Origin: Vicia villosa
Lineage: Eukaryota > Streptophyta > Magnoliopsida > Fabales > Fabaceae
Assembly: GCF_029867415.1 (NCBI RefSeq)
Contig: NC_081186.1
Location: 17,740,930 to 17,804,929, forward strand
DNA length: 64,000 nucleotides
Direction: 5' to 3'
Of the stretch, positions 19,155 to 29,603 are shown piece by piece; positions within the stretch are counted from its first letter, which is position 1; every line of letters starts with the position of its first letter. The notes beneath the pieces were generated by a model. That model worked only from the letters and a program-made list of their open reading frames with translations. It did no database searches and was not told where the DNA came from. The position numbers were made by a program, and so were the translations under genes.

Positions 19155-19196
19155 GAACCTCCCCCACACCTGAACGAAACATTGTCCTCAATGTTT
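19155..19196 (-). other. Athila PPT-like tract and adjacent 8-bp hairpin
   Basis: In sense the order is AAACATTG-AGGA-CAATGTTT (19177-19196, a perfect 8-bp stem with a 4-base loop), then GGTGTGGGGGAGGTTC (19155-19170). The phrase ATTGAGGACAATGTT followed by a G-rich tract is typical downstream of Athila-type 3' ORFs, as I remember it. Confidence 0.6.
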
Positions 19197-19225
19197 TAAT
19201 TCAAGTGTGACAGAGATTACCTGGT

Positions 19226-20554
19226 TTACTGAAACGACGGTGGAGGAGGGGGATCATGTGGAAAGTGCAACATAAGACATCGCATCATATCTTGGACATC
19301 GTCCACCACAGTTCCTTGTCGAAACAATTCAACACCTTGTCTTGTTTGCTCGGTACGGAGAGCGCCAATCTCTGTTTGTACCCACCCCCATTGATCTGGA
19401 GTCATGGAGGACGACCGAGCAGTTTGTTGGTTGAACTGCTGAGGAGGCGGGACAGGGTGATCTTGAGTTGGGTTGTCATCCTCCATTTCGTCACCTGAAA
19501 AATTATGATCATGTGGAGGGCTTTCGCCTAGATATGGACCTGTAGCTACATACAACCAGTTAGAACGATTTGCAATAGAGATACAATGGGGTGCGGGTAG
19601 TGCCATAATATGTTGCCCATGAACAGTTAGAGAGTAGTACCCTGGTTGTACCACAATCATCCTTTGATTGACAAAAGTTTGCAAGTCAATCTTCTTACCA
19701 TGTATCGAGGGTTCCTCTATCAAGAGCTGACTATAGTTCAAGTGATCAGCCAGTTGAGAGATCATCCCACCTACTGAGATCTCCCTAGGAGAAGCATACC
19801 CAACTTGTTTCAGGTGGTTAGCAGCAAAAGCCGCTATATTTACTCGTCCTACATCAATCATATTATGTAACAGAAAAAGCTCTCTCTTCGCACATACCCC
19901 CGTACCATCTCCCCGCCCAAATAAAGTAAAGGCCAAGCCTTTCTGAGCATATCTGAAACAAGGGTTATGAATCCCCGAGGCCTTGGCCTTACTAGGGTTG
20001 TACCCAGCGGATCCTGTGATGGCTTCCCAAAATTCAGCAGCAAGAAATGTCTCGGGTGGGGCTCCCGGTCCAGCGGAAGGTAGTTTAAGGGCCGCCCCAA
20101 CCTCTTCCACAGACAAAGTATGCTTATTACCAAACATAAAAAATTCCAGATCACCAAAATACTACAATTCGGAGCCATTCCATTTGTGTCGCAATTTAAA
20201 TTCAACGGTGCTCAAAAATTCAAGAGTTAGGCCTTCATAAGTGGGTGCCTCAAATAGCATAAAGGGCAACATCCGGATGTTGTGAAACATACGATATACT
20301 TCATCTTTTAGGCCTAACTTAACAAGTGTGTCATCACAGATATAGCGGGTTGGGAGTAATTTACGCTGAACTAAAACATCATACCTTGCTTTGTGCTCAG
20401 GTTTAGCAAATATAATGCCATGGGCATTCTCCTCTTGATTCCTACTACGACCGGTTGCGCGACTAGGGGCGCGACGGACTCTCTACCTTGGTTGGGAGGA
20501 TTCCGCGAAATCATCCCATACGTTGGGGGGCTGGATTGTTTTTCGGGGAGGCAT
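19226..20554 (-). pseudogene. Athila-type 3' ORF (env-position ORF), two stop codons
   Basis: A single frame from an ATG at 20552-20554 (MPPRKTIQPPNVWDDF...) to the stop at 19226 has two in-frame TAGs, one near 20484 and one near 20162. The longest open part is 19226-20137 (303 codons). It contains a globular region (FTLFGRGDGTGVCAKRELF..., VNIAAFAANHLKQVG), a Pro/Gln-rich linker (DHPVPPPQQFNQQ) and a final helical segment. It lies downstream of integrase on the same strand, where Athila elements carry an extra ORF often called env-like or Athila ORF. I see no signal peptide or membrane segment in this copy. The function of this family is unproven. Confidence 0.72.
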
Positions 20555-20880
20555 GATAAGGTCTCTGCAAGAAAATTGAAAACAAGAGACAAACACCACA
20601 CTAAGAAAAATTCGAAAATTAAAATTGCACAAAATTAAAATCTAAACCGATGAAAGTGTAGAGGATGGAGAGGAGAGCAACTTTAGTGAAAGCACAATGG
20701 TGTTTAAGTGAGTGGTTGATCATGGAAGAGTGGGTTTTTGAAGGTGGAGGCTAGGTTTTCATGTAGGAAGAGAGTGAGAAGTGGGAGAGTGAGTTGAATG
20801 AGGGAGAAGAAGTGTTATAATGCATATGGGGCCCACATAAGTGACCAACTAAAAATTTCAAATTCTGGCCCGCACTCGTC

Positions 20881-21080
20881 ACACGGTCCGTGTGACCACA
20901 CACGGTCACCCGTGTTAAAGTTCTGTGCATGTTCATGTGGATGATGCTGAAGGCAACACGGGCCGTGTTGCTGCACACGGGCGCCCGTGTTGATGGCGCT
21001 ATAGCTTCAACGCATTTTTTTTACTTTCTCTAGACTCTCACACAACACGGGCTGTGTTTCCCCACACGGGCACCCGTGTT
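20881..21080 (-). repeat. three paired palindromes in Athila pol-3'ORF spacer
   Basis: Three units (20881-20916, 20955-20991, 21043-21080) each carry two adjacent palindromes built on ACACGG..CCGTGT and CACACGGGC.CCCGTGTT, separated by 3-6 bases. The middle unit has the perfect 12-mer ACACGGGCCGTGT-type core. Unit spacing is 74-88 bp. Confidence 0.8.
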
Positions 21081-21275
21081 GATGCTCTTATATGCACCAA
21101 AAGCGAATAATATTCGTGCTTTTTGACTCAAGTCGCACCTACCGATCCAAACTCTGACCACCTAAAATGAAATAAAACAAAACAACATACAAGAAAATGC
21201 GTTAGAAAAAAACGAGCGTGGGTTGCCTCCCACGAAGCGCTTCGTTTAACGTCGCATGGCTCGACAGTCTACACC

Positions 21276-21498
21276 TCATCCGGTGAGATGCAAATGATCG
21301 ATCACTCCTGCTCCTACTCCAGTATAATAGGGCTTCAACCTTTTTCCATTCACCTTGAATATATCTCCATTGGTTGGATTTTTAATTTCCACCGCGCCAT
21401 GAGGAAATACCGTTTGTACCACAAACGAACCAGACCACCGGGATTTATATTTCCCAGGAAAAAGTTTAAGCCTAGAGTTGAATAGAAGCATTATCTGG
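21276..21498 (-). pseudogene. Athila E integrase C-terminal fragment
   Basis: The frame reads [23 protein letters not shown], then PHGAVEI and [12 protein letters not shown]. This is the chromodomain-less C-terminal tail typical of Athila/Tat integrases. It is the 3' remainder of the ORF at 46071-46985: Ogre C splits the two parts after the codon for EGQ. The methionine at 21491 is internal to the original protein. The natural stop is at 21276. Confidence 0.85.
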
Positions 21499-22439
21499 TG
21501 TGGTGTCGTTTTTTTTACCTCCCCGTTTCACTTGGGAGGACGGCACGCTAGATCCTTCACGCGAAATTTGGAAGGGGAATGTGCCCGGGATGGGATGAAT
21601 TTTGTTTCAGTTCTTCCTACGATATCACACGAACTTTCTTATTGTCCTACAAATAGGAAAGGGAAAAAAAGATCTCAACTAAACCCTAGGAGTTTTCTAA
21701 GTGTGGGGATTTCACCTAGACTAGAAATTCTGGAGTTCGGGGGGTCGGTTATACATAGGGAAGAGTTTAAGCACCCTACATATCCGTAGTACTCTACGGG
21801 AACCTTCTCTGTGTCACTGTGATTGTGTTTATTGCTAATGATTGGGAAAGTTTCTCCTTTGTGTTAGGAGAGAGAATTGAATTGATTTGAAAAGACAGAC
21901 ACACAGACAAACTGACTATTTTTGGTATTTTATTAGCTCGCTGAGATTCCTTGTGAACCTCATGCCTACATATCCCTAGTGGAAGTCAGAGCTTAATGTA
22001 GTTCGGGGAACTAACTAGGGAAATGAATTATTTTTGGGTGCCTTGCTTGAAGCTCAAGATTGAAGCTTTGAATTAAATCTCTATTTACAATAAAGAGACA
22101 TGAAATCATCTTTACAGAGAGGTATTTCTACTATTCCACCACAAACATTTTAAAAGTGACAGAAAAGCTAAAAAAAATGATGTTTCATTAAGAGGGGAGT
22201 CTACTTGGTTGATCAAGTATGACAGCCATCGTGCCTTTAAAATGAAAGATTCTCAACCAAAATAGGGAAAGGGTCGTACAAGTCTGGGTGTGTTGTCAGA
22301 GCATGCCTTTTAGTGTCCTAAATGGGAGAAATGATGATTTGTTTGAAATGATGATTGTTTGAAATGATTGTTTGTTTGTGGTGAGATAAGAGAAATATCT
22401 ACCTATGAAGATGAGCTATGTCTATCTATTGTTTGAAAG

Positions 22440-23060
22440 ATTTGATTTTTTAGCTGGCTTGCATGAGGCCCAAGCTTGAGGCTTTTGATTGATTTATTAT
22501 TTTTGAAAGATAACTCTACTGGGGAGAATTTAAACTAAGGTTTTTTTGTGTTCTGTACAAAGCCCAGAATTGAGGCTGACTCTAATTGGAGAGTGTTTAT
22601 TTTGATGGATTTTATTTGGTGTTCTGTACAAAGCCCAGAATTGTGGCTGACTCTACTTAGGGAGACTCTATATGTGCCTTGTATGAAGCCCAAGGTTGTG
22701 GCTGACTGCTGAGGATAACTGAGTTTTTAAGACTATGGATGACTTTATTTGTACAAAGCCCAAGGTTATGGCTGACTCTTAACTGTGAAAGTTATTTAAT
22801 TTGTGCCTTGTATGAAGCCCAAGGTTGTGGCTACTCTAGCTAGGGGAAAGATTATTTTCTGCCTTGCACAAAGCCCAAGGTTGTGGCGGACTCTTAAAGA
22901 AACTGAGTATGGAAGACTCTATGGGGAAAAGATCCTAGAGATTAGAAATCTTTGACAATGGGGAATATGGTTTATCTGCCTCGTACAAAGCCCAAGGTTG
23001 TGGCTACTAAAAATGAAAGACTCACTGAGGGAGTTTTATTCTGCTAGAGGTTCTAACAAA
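22440..23060 (-). repeat. degenerate AAGCCCAAGGTTGTGGCTGAC repeats in Ogre C 3' LTR
   Basis: About eight units of 50-90 bp share TACAAAGCCCA(A/G)..TTGTGGCTGACTC. The same block is in the 5' LTR at about 41100-41610. The LTR of D carries only two or three units (53050-53200). Confidence 0.75.
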
Positions 23061-23069
23061 CTAATTTTT

Positions 23070-23360
23070 TTATGTTTTTTGGAAGCTAACCCTTTCCAGG
23101 GATTTTGACTCAGCTGGAGAACTTGATTATTAAAAGACTGGATTTTTGGAGGCTAACCCTTTCCAGGGGTTTTGACTCTTTTGGAGAATTTATCTTTTAA
23201 AATAATGAATCTTTGGATTTGAAGGAGTGATTTTGGAGGCTGACCCTTTCCAGGGGTTTTTGTTGAAATGAAAGAATGATGTGGAGGCTAACCCTTTCCA
23301 GGGGTTTTATTAAAATGAAAGAATGATGTGGCTAACCCTTTCCAGGGGTTTTTGATGAAA
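23070..23360 (-). repeat. GGCTAACCCTTTCCAGGGGTTTT repeats
   Basis: Five to six units have the inverted repeat AACCC..TTTCCA..GGGTT. The same block is in the 5' LTR (41670-41945) and in D (53250-53460). Confidence 0.75.
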
Positions 23361-24870
23361 TGAAAGGCAGAAAGATTATCTAGTGGAGACTTCTTGTTTT
23401 AAAGCCCAAGATTAAGGCTGACTCTGACTGAGGATAAGCAAACATGGATCCTAGACTCTGCTAAGGAAGATTGATGAAGATAAGGGTGACAGAGACTGTC
23501 CATGTCTCTCATTCCAAAAAGTGTACTCAATATGAGATTGAGACAATCTTAGCTTGTTTAAAGTCTGGTTTAAAGAATGGAAGAAACTCACCAGGATAGG
23601 CTAAAAAGGTAACTAAAGACCTGTTCCTATGTTTATAAGAAACCTGATGAGTCCTTGTATACAAGCTCAAGAGGAAGCTGGAAATGCTTTTAAGAAGCCT
23701 GTGGGTCCTTGTACAAAGCCCAAGAGGAGGCTAATCGAGGGTCATCGAGGGTCCTTGTTATAGCACAAGAGGAAGCTATGTGGTTTTGAACTTATTTTGG
23801 CTTTAAGCAAATGGGTAAGAGGTTTCACCGGGAATAATTCCTCTTTGGGTGGATGTGTCCTAGTTTTTGTTCTAAGGCTTTTACCAAGATGTTTCACCGG
23901 GAATAATTCATCTTGGGGGTTTGAACTACAGATCTCTTATTAGGAAAGAGCCTTCACCGGGAAGACATTCTCAATCCTAGGCCATATTCCTATAATATAT
24001 ATATAGTTTAACTGTCCTAGGGTTTACACTCAAACGTAGTTCTAAACAATATATAAACAGTTATATATTTGACAGTAATTTAAATAAAGACAGTAAATGG
24101 AAAGCTTGTAAAGCCTAACCTAGATGGAGTGGAGGCCTTTGAAGAAGTATGTACAAAGCCTTACCAGCAATTTTTGTTGTTTTATTGATAACAGTTGAAT
24201 ATTTATGATAAACAGTTAAAGGTTTTTGAAAACAGAAGAAGTGAAGATGGACAAAGGTCACATAGGTATCTGAAGAGTTTCACTGGGAATAATGCCCTTC
24301 AAATACCAGAAGAATGTTTTGAAAACAGAAAGAAGATTTTGTAAATACAGTTTTTGAAAAACAAACTATGAAAAGAAAAAGGTGTTGGGTCTTACACTCT
24401 AATAGAGGCCCAATGAAAATGATTTACTGTTTATGAGAAACAGTTGAAAAGATACGAGGTTCTGTTGTTTGAAAACCTCGATCGTCTGTTTTACTTTGAA
24501 ATTTGAAAATAGCTTGAGTTTTGACAAAAGTCAACTTAATTAAAGTAAAAGACAAAATCTATACCTAATTAAGACCTAAATGGTTAGGATTTTATTTTCT
24601 TCCACAAAATATTCATGAGGTATTAGATTTTTTTAGTGAAAACATATATTAAAACATATTTAAAACTACTTAAAACAACACCATTTTGAACCTAATAAAA
24701 ATATACAAAATAAATAATATTTTTATGATTTTTTTAGTTATTCATAAAATATGTATATTAATCAACAAGTGTGAAAAAAATGAAGTCAAAATGAATTAAT
24801 TTGATAGGTTAAATAATTGGTTAAAGTTGTGAAGAAATTAAGTGGAAAAAAGTGATAAAAAATAAGGTTT

Positions 24871-24946
24871 TGTCACCTAGAGGGATTGAACTCACGCCCT
24901 CCAAGTCACTAACTCAAAATAACACCACTGGGCCAACGCGCGCTTG
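24871..24946 (-). other. tRNA-like block 1 in Ogre C 3' LTR
   Basis: In sense it reads GCGTTGGCCCAGTGGTG (A-box-like), then GGGCGTGAGTTCAATCCC (B-box-like), 76 bases in total, followed by GACAAAACC. It is homologous to the block in B at 15271-15345. Copies lie at 43461-43536 and 54985-55060. Confidence 0.6.
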
Positions 24947-25020
24947 GTGTTTATAACACACATCCAATTTACTATGTTTCCAAACAAGTGGTAAATCATT
25001 GAAAAATAAAAGAAACAAAA

Positions 25021-25100
25021 AGTCTGGGGCGAGGGGGATTCGAACCCCAGACTTGAGGCATGAGGAGACTAAGAGCGCATGTGAGGCCACTAGGGCAAAC
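25021..25100 (-). other. tRNA-like block 2 in Ogre C 3' LTR
   Basis: In sense it has TGCCCTAGTGGCC (A-box-like), then GTCTGGGGTTCGAATCCC (a near-perfect T-arm/B-box). In D the A-box part reads TAGCCCAGTGGTAAAG, which is closer to a tRNA. Copies lie at 43610-43688 and 55135-55214. It is absent from the B LTR at this position. A frame across it in the other strand gives the false peptide GARGIRTPDL. Confidence 0.6.
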
Positions 25101-26044
25101 AATGAATTCGTTTATAAAATGCATACCATTCAAAATGAAATAAACCTAGCCCATAGATTTGAATTTCGCGCGCCACCATAGCCATCTTCTTCCTCGAGCT
25201 CAAATATTTTCAAATTTCTAACTCTCTGGTTTCTCAACTAAATGGCATGATGTAAACATCAATCTTGCTCTAAATTTCCTCACGAATCCAGATATGTAAC
25301 TAACATTTATTTATATTAACTATAGCTACTTAATTTCTCAGAAAATACGAAGAATATATGAACCCTAAATTTAAAATTAAATGACAAACAAGATGAATAA
25401 ATGAATGGTGATAGAGGGTTTTCAATCCTCTGATGATGCTGAACAAGATAGTATTGAGCTATATGAAAAAGAATACTCAAATAAGTGGGTTGGAGTTTGA
25501 AAAAATACCTCTAAAAATGGAGGTCGTGAGGATGATGAGGAACACCTGGGCTTGTGTGAGCGATCCTAAAAGCTTCCTTGGGACTCAGTGATGCTAACTG
25601 AATGCTTATTGTGGCTTCAATCCTTCTGAATTGCTCTACCCGACACCTTCGATTTGAGCTTCAAGTGGACATGGAGGATGATGAATCTTCAGTTACAGAT
25701 GAGCTGCAGCCATCTGAACAGCTTCACTATGCCCTAAGGAACGTGTCTAGATGCTTGGCTTTGCTTGAAACCTTCTGAATTGCTCTATGGACCTCCAACT
25801 GCAACAGCTCCAAAGTGAATGCAACAATGGTGTTCCTCCACCTACAGATGTGATCCAGGTTCTTGGATCACCACAAATGAGCCCCCTTGAGATGTTAGAA
25901 TGCTTACTTTCCAAAGAGAAGCTCTGGTTTGAAGAAAACGATTCTTCTTGCCAAAGAACTTTGAAAAACCATAAGCATGAGAAGAGAAAGAGAAAGCAAG
26001 GAATAGGGTTGCTTTGGTGTGAATTGTATGAAGGATAACACTTG

Positions 26045-26052
26045 TATTTATA
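26045..26052 (-). promoter_or_regulatory. TATA box in Ogre C 3' LTR
   Basis: The sense sequence GCCTATAAATACAAG lies about 1.42 kb into the LTR in sense. It is conserved at 44634-44641 and 56160-56167. Confidence 0.65.
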
Positions 26053-27471
26053 GGCAAATGGTTTAGTATAGTTGCAGAGGAGTGAGCTTGCTTAGTGAGG
26101 TTGATTTGGTTTCTTGGCTATGAAGGAATTCAAAAATATCCAAAATGCAATGATGGGAATTTTGATTCCATTTGATCAATCCCCTAGCCCTCGATTTTGC
26201 TTGATCTTAGGGGACAAATCTGAGACAGAAATGAGCTCCAATTGGTTGGGAAGAGATTCCTTTGGTGATTCATCAATTTGCCATAAATTCCTAAATGTAA
26301 TCATTACATAATCACATGCCTTTGTTTTTGGGAATATTCTCTAATCCTTATGCAATGATGAAATTGGATGTATGGTGTGCTTGCAGATGTATTAGAGGTC
26401 GGGTAGCATCATTTAGAGAAGTCATTTGCACAAAATTGCAAAGTTTCAAATTGCACATGACCTATAATTTCACTTCAAGTGCCTAACTTTGATCAATCAT
26501 ATCTCTTAGCTCAAAATGAGTTTGGAGAAGGTTGAGCACAATTTGGAAATCCCTTAATATGTACTTTAATTCATTAGTTTGGTGTTTGCCCAAATTCTTT
26601 AGGGAAATTAGTGAAAAAGTCCCATAAAGTTTGAAGAAAACTAGGGTTTTCTTGCATGTTTTGTGAAGGCAGCCACTTTGAAGCTCCATAACTCTTCAAT
26701 GGTTGATTTTTAGCCAAAAAATTATATGTGTCAAAGTTGTTTATTGGATCAAAATCTACAACTTTCATGTTGGAAGTTTTTTTCAGTTTGTAGGTGAAAT
26801 TTTGAGAAAACCCCTTCCAAAGTTTGGCAAAAATCACTTGAAAACACTTGGAAAAATTTTCTAAGTATGAAAAGTCAAACTTTTGACTTTTGATTCTTGA
26901 TTGATTTTCTTGATCCAATGACTTCAAATATCATATATTGATGATTTAAAACTTCAAAAGTCATGGTTGACCAATATTTCCAAAAAGTCAAAGGTGATCC
27001 AGTGCAGTTGACTTTTTCCAGATGAAGTGAATTCTTGGACTTTTGTGATGAATCAAACTTTCCTCCTCAAATGAGTGATGTGAATGGATTATATTGAGTT
27101 AATAGAAGCTCTTGAGTCATGCTTTGAGTTTTGGATCCATGTCCTGATTAAAAGTCAACTATCTTGGTGATATAGGTCAAAAAACCCTAATTGTCGACCA
27201 GATGAAATTGATGACTGTGGATCTTGGATTGGATTGTAATGCACAATGGATATTGTCATATGAGCTATTTGAAGATGATTGATGCCTTTGAGTGATCCCC
27301 TGGAGTTTTCTAGGGTTTCCCAAATGTGATCCCTGATTTTAGTCCTTGATGGGGCTCAAAACCCTAGACTGGGTATCAGATGACCAAGTGACTGCTCTGA
27401 ATATCTATTTTGTCTTTGATGAAAATTTAAAAAGATATGACATCTCTGGGGTCAAAAATTAGGGTATGACA

Positions 27472-27489
27472 GATGCCCCTATTTAAGTT
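27472..27489 (-). other. polypurine tract of Ogre C
   Basis: The sense sequence AACTTAAATAGGGGCATC directly abuts the LTR start TGTCATACCC. It is identical to the tract of Ogre B. Confidence 0.88.
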
Positions 27490-27756
27490 TCTTTCATCTG
27501 GAGGGAGAGAGATTAATATCTCGATTGCTTCAGAGTGAAAGAGACTTAAATACCAAAGAATGCCCGAATTTTGGGCGTTCCTGAGATGTTGTAGTGATAA
27601 AATCTTTGCATGACTTGATCCCGTTGTCGCACTTGGCGGGGGATAGGGAGACAAACTCCTGTAGAAACACGTTATGTGGATTCGGGTGAATGGATGGCAA
27701 AATAACATGCGCAATCCATCTTCTTTAACTAAGCGTTGATACTTAGAAAAAGGTAA

Positions 27757-27975
27757 GCAACCTCCCTTCGTTTCGGATGTCCGTATCACGAAACTGGTCT
27801 CAGTTGTGATAACCTCCCCTCGATCCGGATGTCTGTATCTCGAAACTGGTCTCAATTATAATGACGATAAATAACCTCCCCTCGTTTCGGATGTCCATAT
27901 CTCGAAACTGGTCTCAGTTGTGATAACCTCCCCTCGATCCGGATGTTTGTATCTTGGAACTGGTCTCAGTTATAA
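27757..27975 (-). repeat. four-copy minisatellite in Ogre C 3' region
   Basis: A unit of about 50-60 bp (CCTCCCCTCG.TCCGGATGTC..TATCTCGAAACTGGTCTCAGTT) is repeated four times. Ogre D has one copy at about 57975-58025, so the array expanded in C or shrank in D. Confidence 0.85.
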
Positions 27976-28039
27976 TTTGGACAATATCTCAGATAAAGAG
28001 AAAATTTTCAAATGTTTGTTTCCTCACCAAACTTCTCAC

Positions 28040-28640
28040 CAGCGCTTTGTTGGAGAGATGCCATTTGATGATTAATAAGATACTCCATCATGCTTTTTTT
28101 TATATTCAAAGCTTTTAAATGAATGCCATATGATCATGCGTCCTTTTGAGGGGCTAATGACTTCGTTTGAAGGCGGATGAACTGTTTTCCAAAGAAGGAC
28201 CATCTTTGGTCAATCCACTGGGGTGGAAACAAATCGTTTTCTGAGGTGAAAACTGTCGTTCATCGACTCGTGCTGAGGAATTTGAACTATCTTCTTGAAG
28301 AAGATTATCATTTACTGACTCCTTTGGGGATTTGTTGAAGCATCTCCCTGGGAGAAAGCTTGTCGCTTGTCAACTTCACCGGGGAATCAGAGTTATTTTC
28401 CTGATGCAAACTGTCATCCATTGACCTTGTTGGGTATATTCAACGACTCCGTGAGGAATGGCGAATGTGAAACAAACTATCTTATCTGAAGAAAGATGTC
28501 GAGTGTCGCTCTGCGGGAGAATCTCAGCTGGGGAACTCCAAAAGTTAACAAACTATCTCTTTAAAGGAGATTGCCATTTGTTGACCTGCTCGGGGAGATC
28601 CTTGTGTACGAACTGTCGTTTTGAAGAAGGAAGTTCCTCC
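28040..28640 (-). repeat. hairpin array in Ogre C 3' region
   Basis: Degenerate units of 50-60 bp carry hairpins such as GTTTTC-TGAGGT-GAAAAC and ATCTTC-TTGAA-GAAGAT, usually followed by TGCC/TATCATTTG and ..GAC. The array corresponds to the better preserved one in D at 58061-59330. Confidence 0.7.
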
Positions 28641-29435
28641 ACAACTCGCAGGGGAAACTCGAGTACATGCCTCAGTGACTTAGGCATTAACATGATCAAA
28701 GCCCAACTAGACTATGCTGACTATGCAATTATGATGTGATGTATGCATGAATATTACGATAATTGTAAAGTGAATGTGAATAGAATTGTCGCGGATGTGA
28801 AATCCTATAATATGACTTAAATCTTGTGACGATCACAATATGTCTTCTTCTCGAAATATGTACTCCATTGGGGATATCTGGTTATCAGTTGCCCGCTGTT
28901 TTGAAGTGAGTGAAATGATTTTAAATGAAGATCCATTATCTGGAGATGTTCGCAAAGCGACCTCATGGGGAAATCTGGGTTCCCGGAGTCTCAACCGTTC
29001 TTGGAGCAACGGTTGGCATTCTTCCTATTGTTTGTAAACCTTAGAAAGAAATTTCACCTTTATTTTTGCAAGTAAATTCATTTTATTTTATGAAAACATT
29101 TGTTTCAAGAGAATGACTGTTTAAACATAAAACGCATTTCAAGAAACTGAATAAGACTCGATTGCAAAGAAAGGCACAAGGCTCAAATTATTATTTATGG
29201 AATGGTAACCAGCCAAATGCTTGATTCCATGGAGTATTTACAAAGTTGGAAATTGGTAATTTTTGGGAAAAGGGCTACGATGAAACGTGAAGACCGTTAT
29301 CTTTCCCTTCCACTCTGAATTGCGCTGTATTCGTGCTTTGTAGAAGATGACCTACTAATGAATACTCTGCTATGGATTTCGAATGATCAAGTTTGTCCTA
29401 AACACAGTTACTTGCCATATATCCCTAACTTTTGC

Positions 29436-29585
29436 GTAAACTACCCCTTTCGGGTTTTAAGTCTACCGGGATTGATTAGTATATTTTTTATGTCTCTAAT
29501 TTTTGCCTGAATCGCCCTTTCGGGTTTTCGATTCACCGAGACGCTCTTTTTTGCCTAAGCCGCTCTTTGCGAGTTTTCAACTTAG
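29436..29585 (-). other. three tandem hairpins after the Ogre C integrase stop
   Basis: The hairpins are at 29555-29585, 29508-29535 and 29436-29466, in sense order. Stems are CTAAGTTG/CGGCTTAG, TGAATCG/CGATTCA and GTAGACT/AGTTTAC; inner stems are CTC/GAG, CCC/GGG and CCC/GGG. They are homologous to 10684-10828 in B with compensatory changes. Confidence 0.8.
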
Positions 29586-29603
29586 CGAGCTGTTTTTTTT
29601 TAT

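Larger units (their letters stand above)
17891..21498 (-). mobile_element. Athila-like Ty3/gypsy element E, 3' fragment
   Basis: This minus-strand fragment has, in sense order, the integrase C-terminus (21276-21498), a palindrome-rich spacer, a broken 3' ORF (19226-20554) and a PPT-like GGTGTGGGGGAGG. Ogre C separates it from the rest of the element at 46071-48161: joining across C restores an open integrase frame (EGQ followed by [14 protein letters not shown]). The 1.2 kb from 17.9 to 19.15 kb has no gene I recognise and is probably Athila 3' non-coding or LTR sequence. I could not define LTR ends. Confidence 0.8.
21499..27471 (-). repeat. Ogre C 3' LTR (5973 bp)
   Basis: It matches the 5' LTR at 40144-46070 base for base over long stretches, with small indels. 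One such difference is a GCCCAAGGTTATGGCTGACTC-type unit near 22760-22800 that is absent from the other copy. It holds a TATA motif (26045-26052), two tRNA-like blocks (24871-24946 and 25021-25100) and two families of degenerate repeats (22440-23060 and 23070-23360). It is non-coding. Confidence 0.95.

Noticed and set aside
24999..25181. 60-codon plus-strand ORF with GARGIRTPDL (also at 43588-43770)
   Set aside because: This peptide is the antisense reading of a tRNA-like T-arm (GGTTCGAATCCC). It is a well-known false protein and lies in an LTR.
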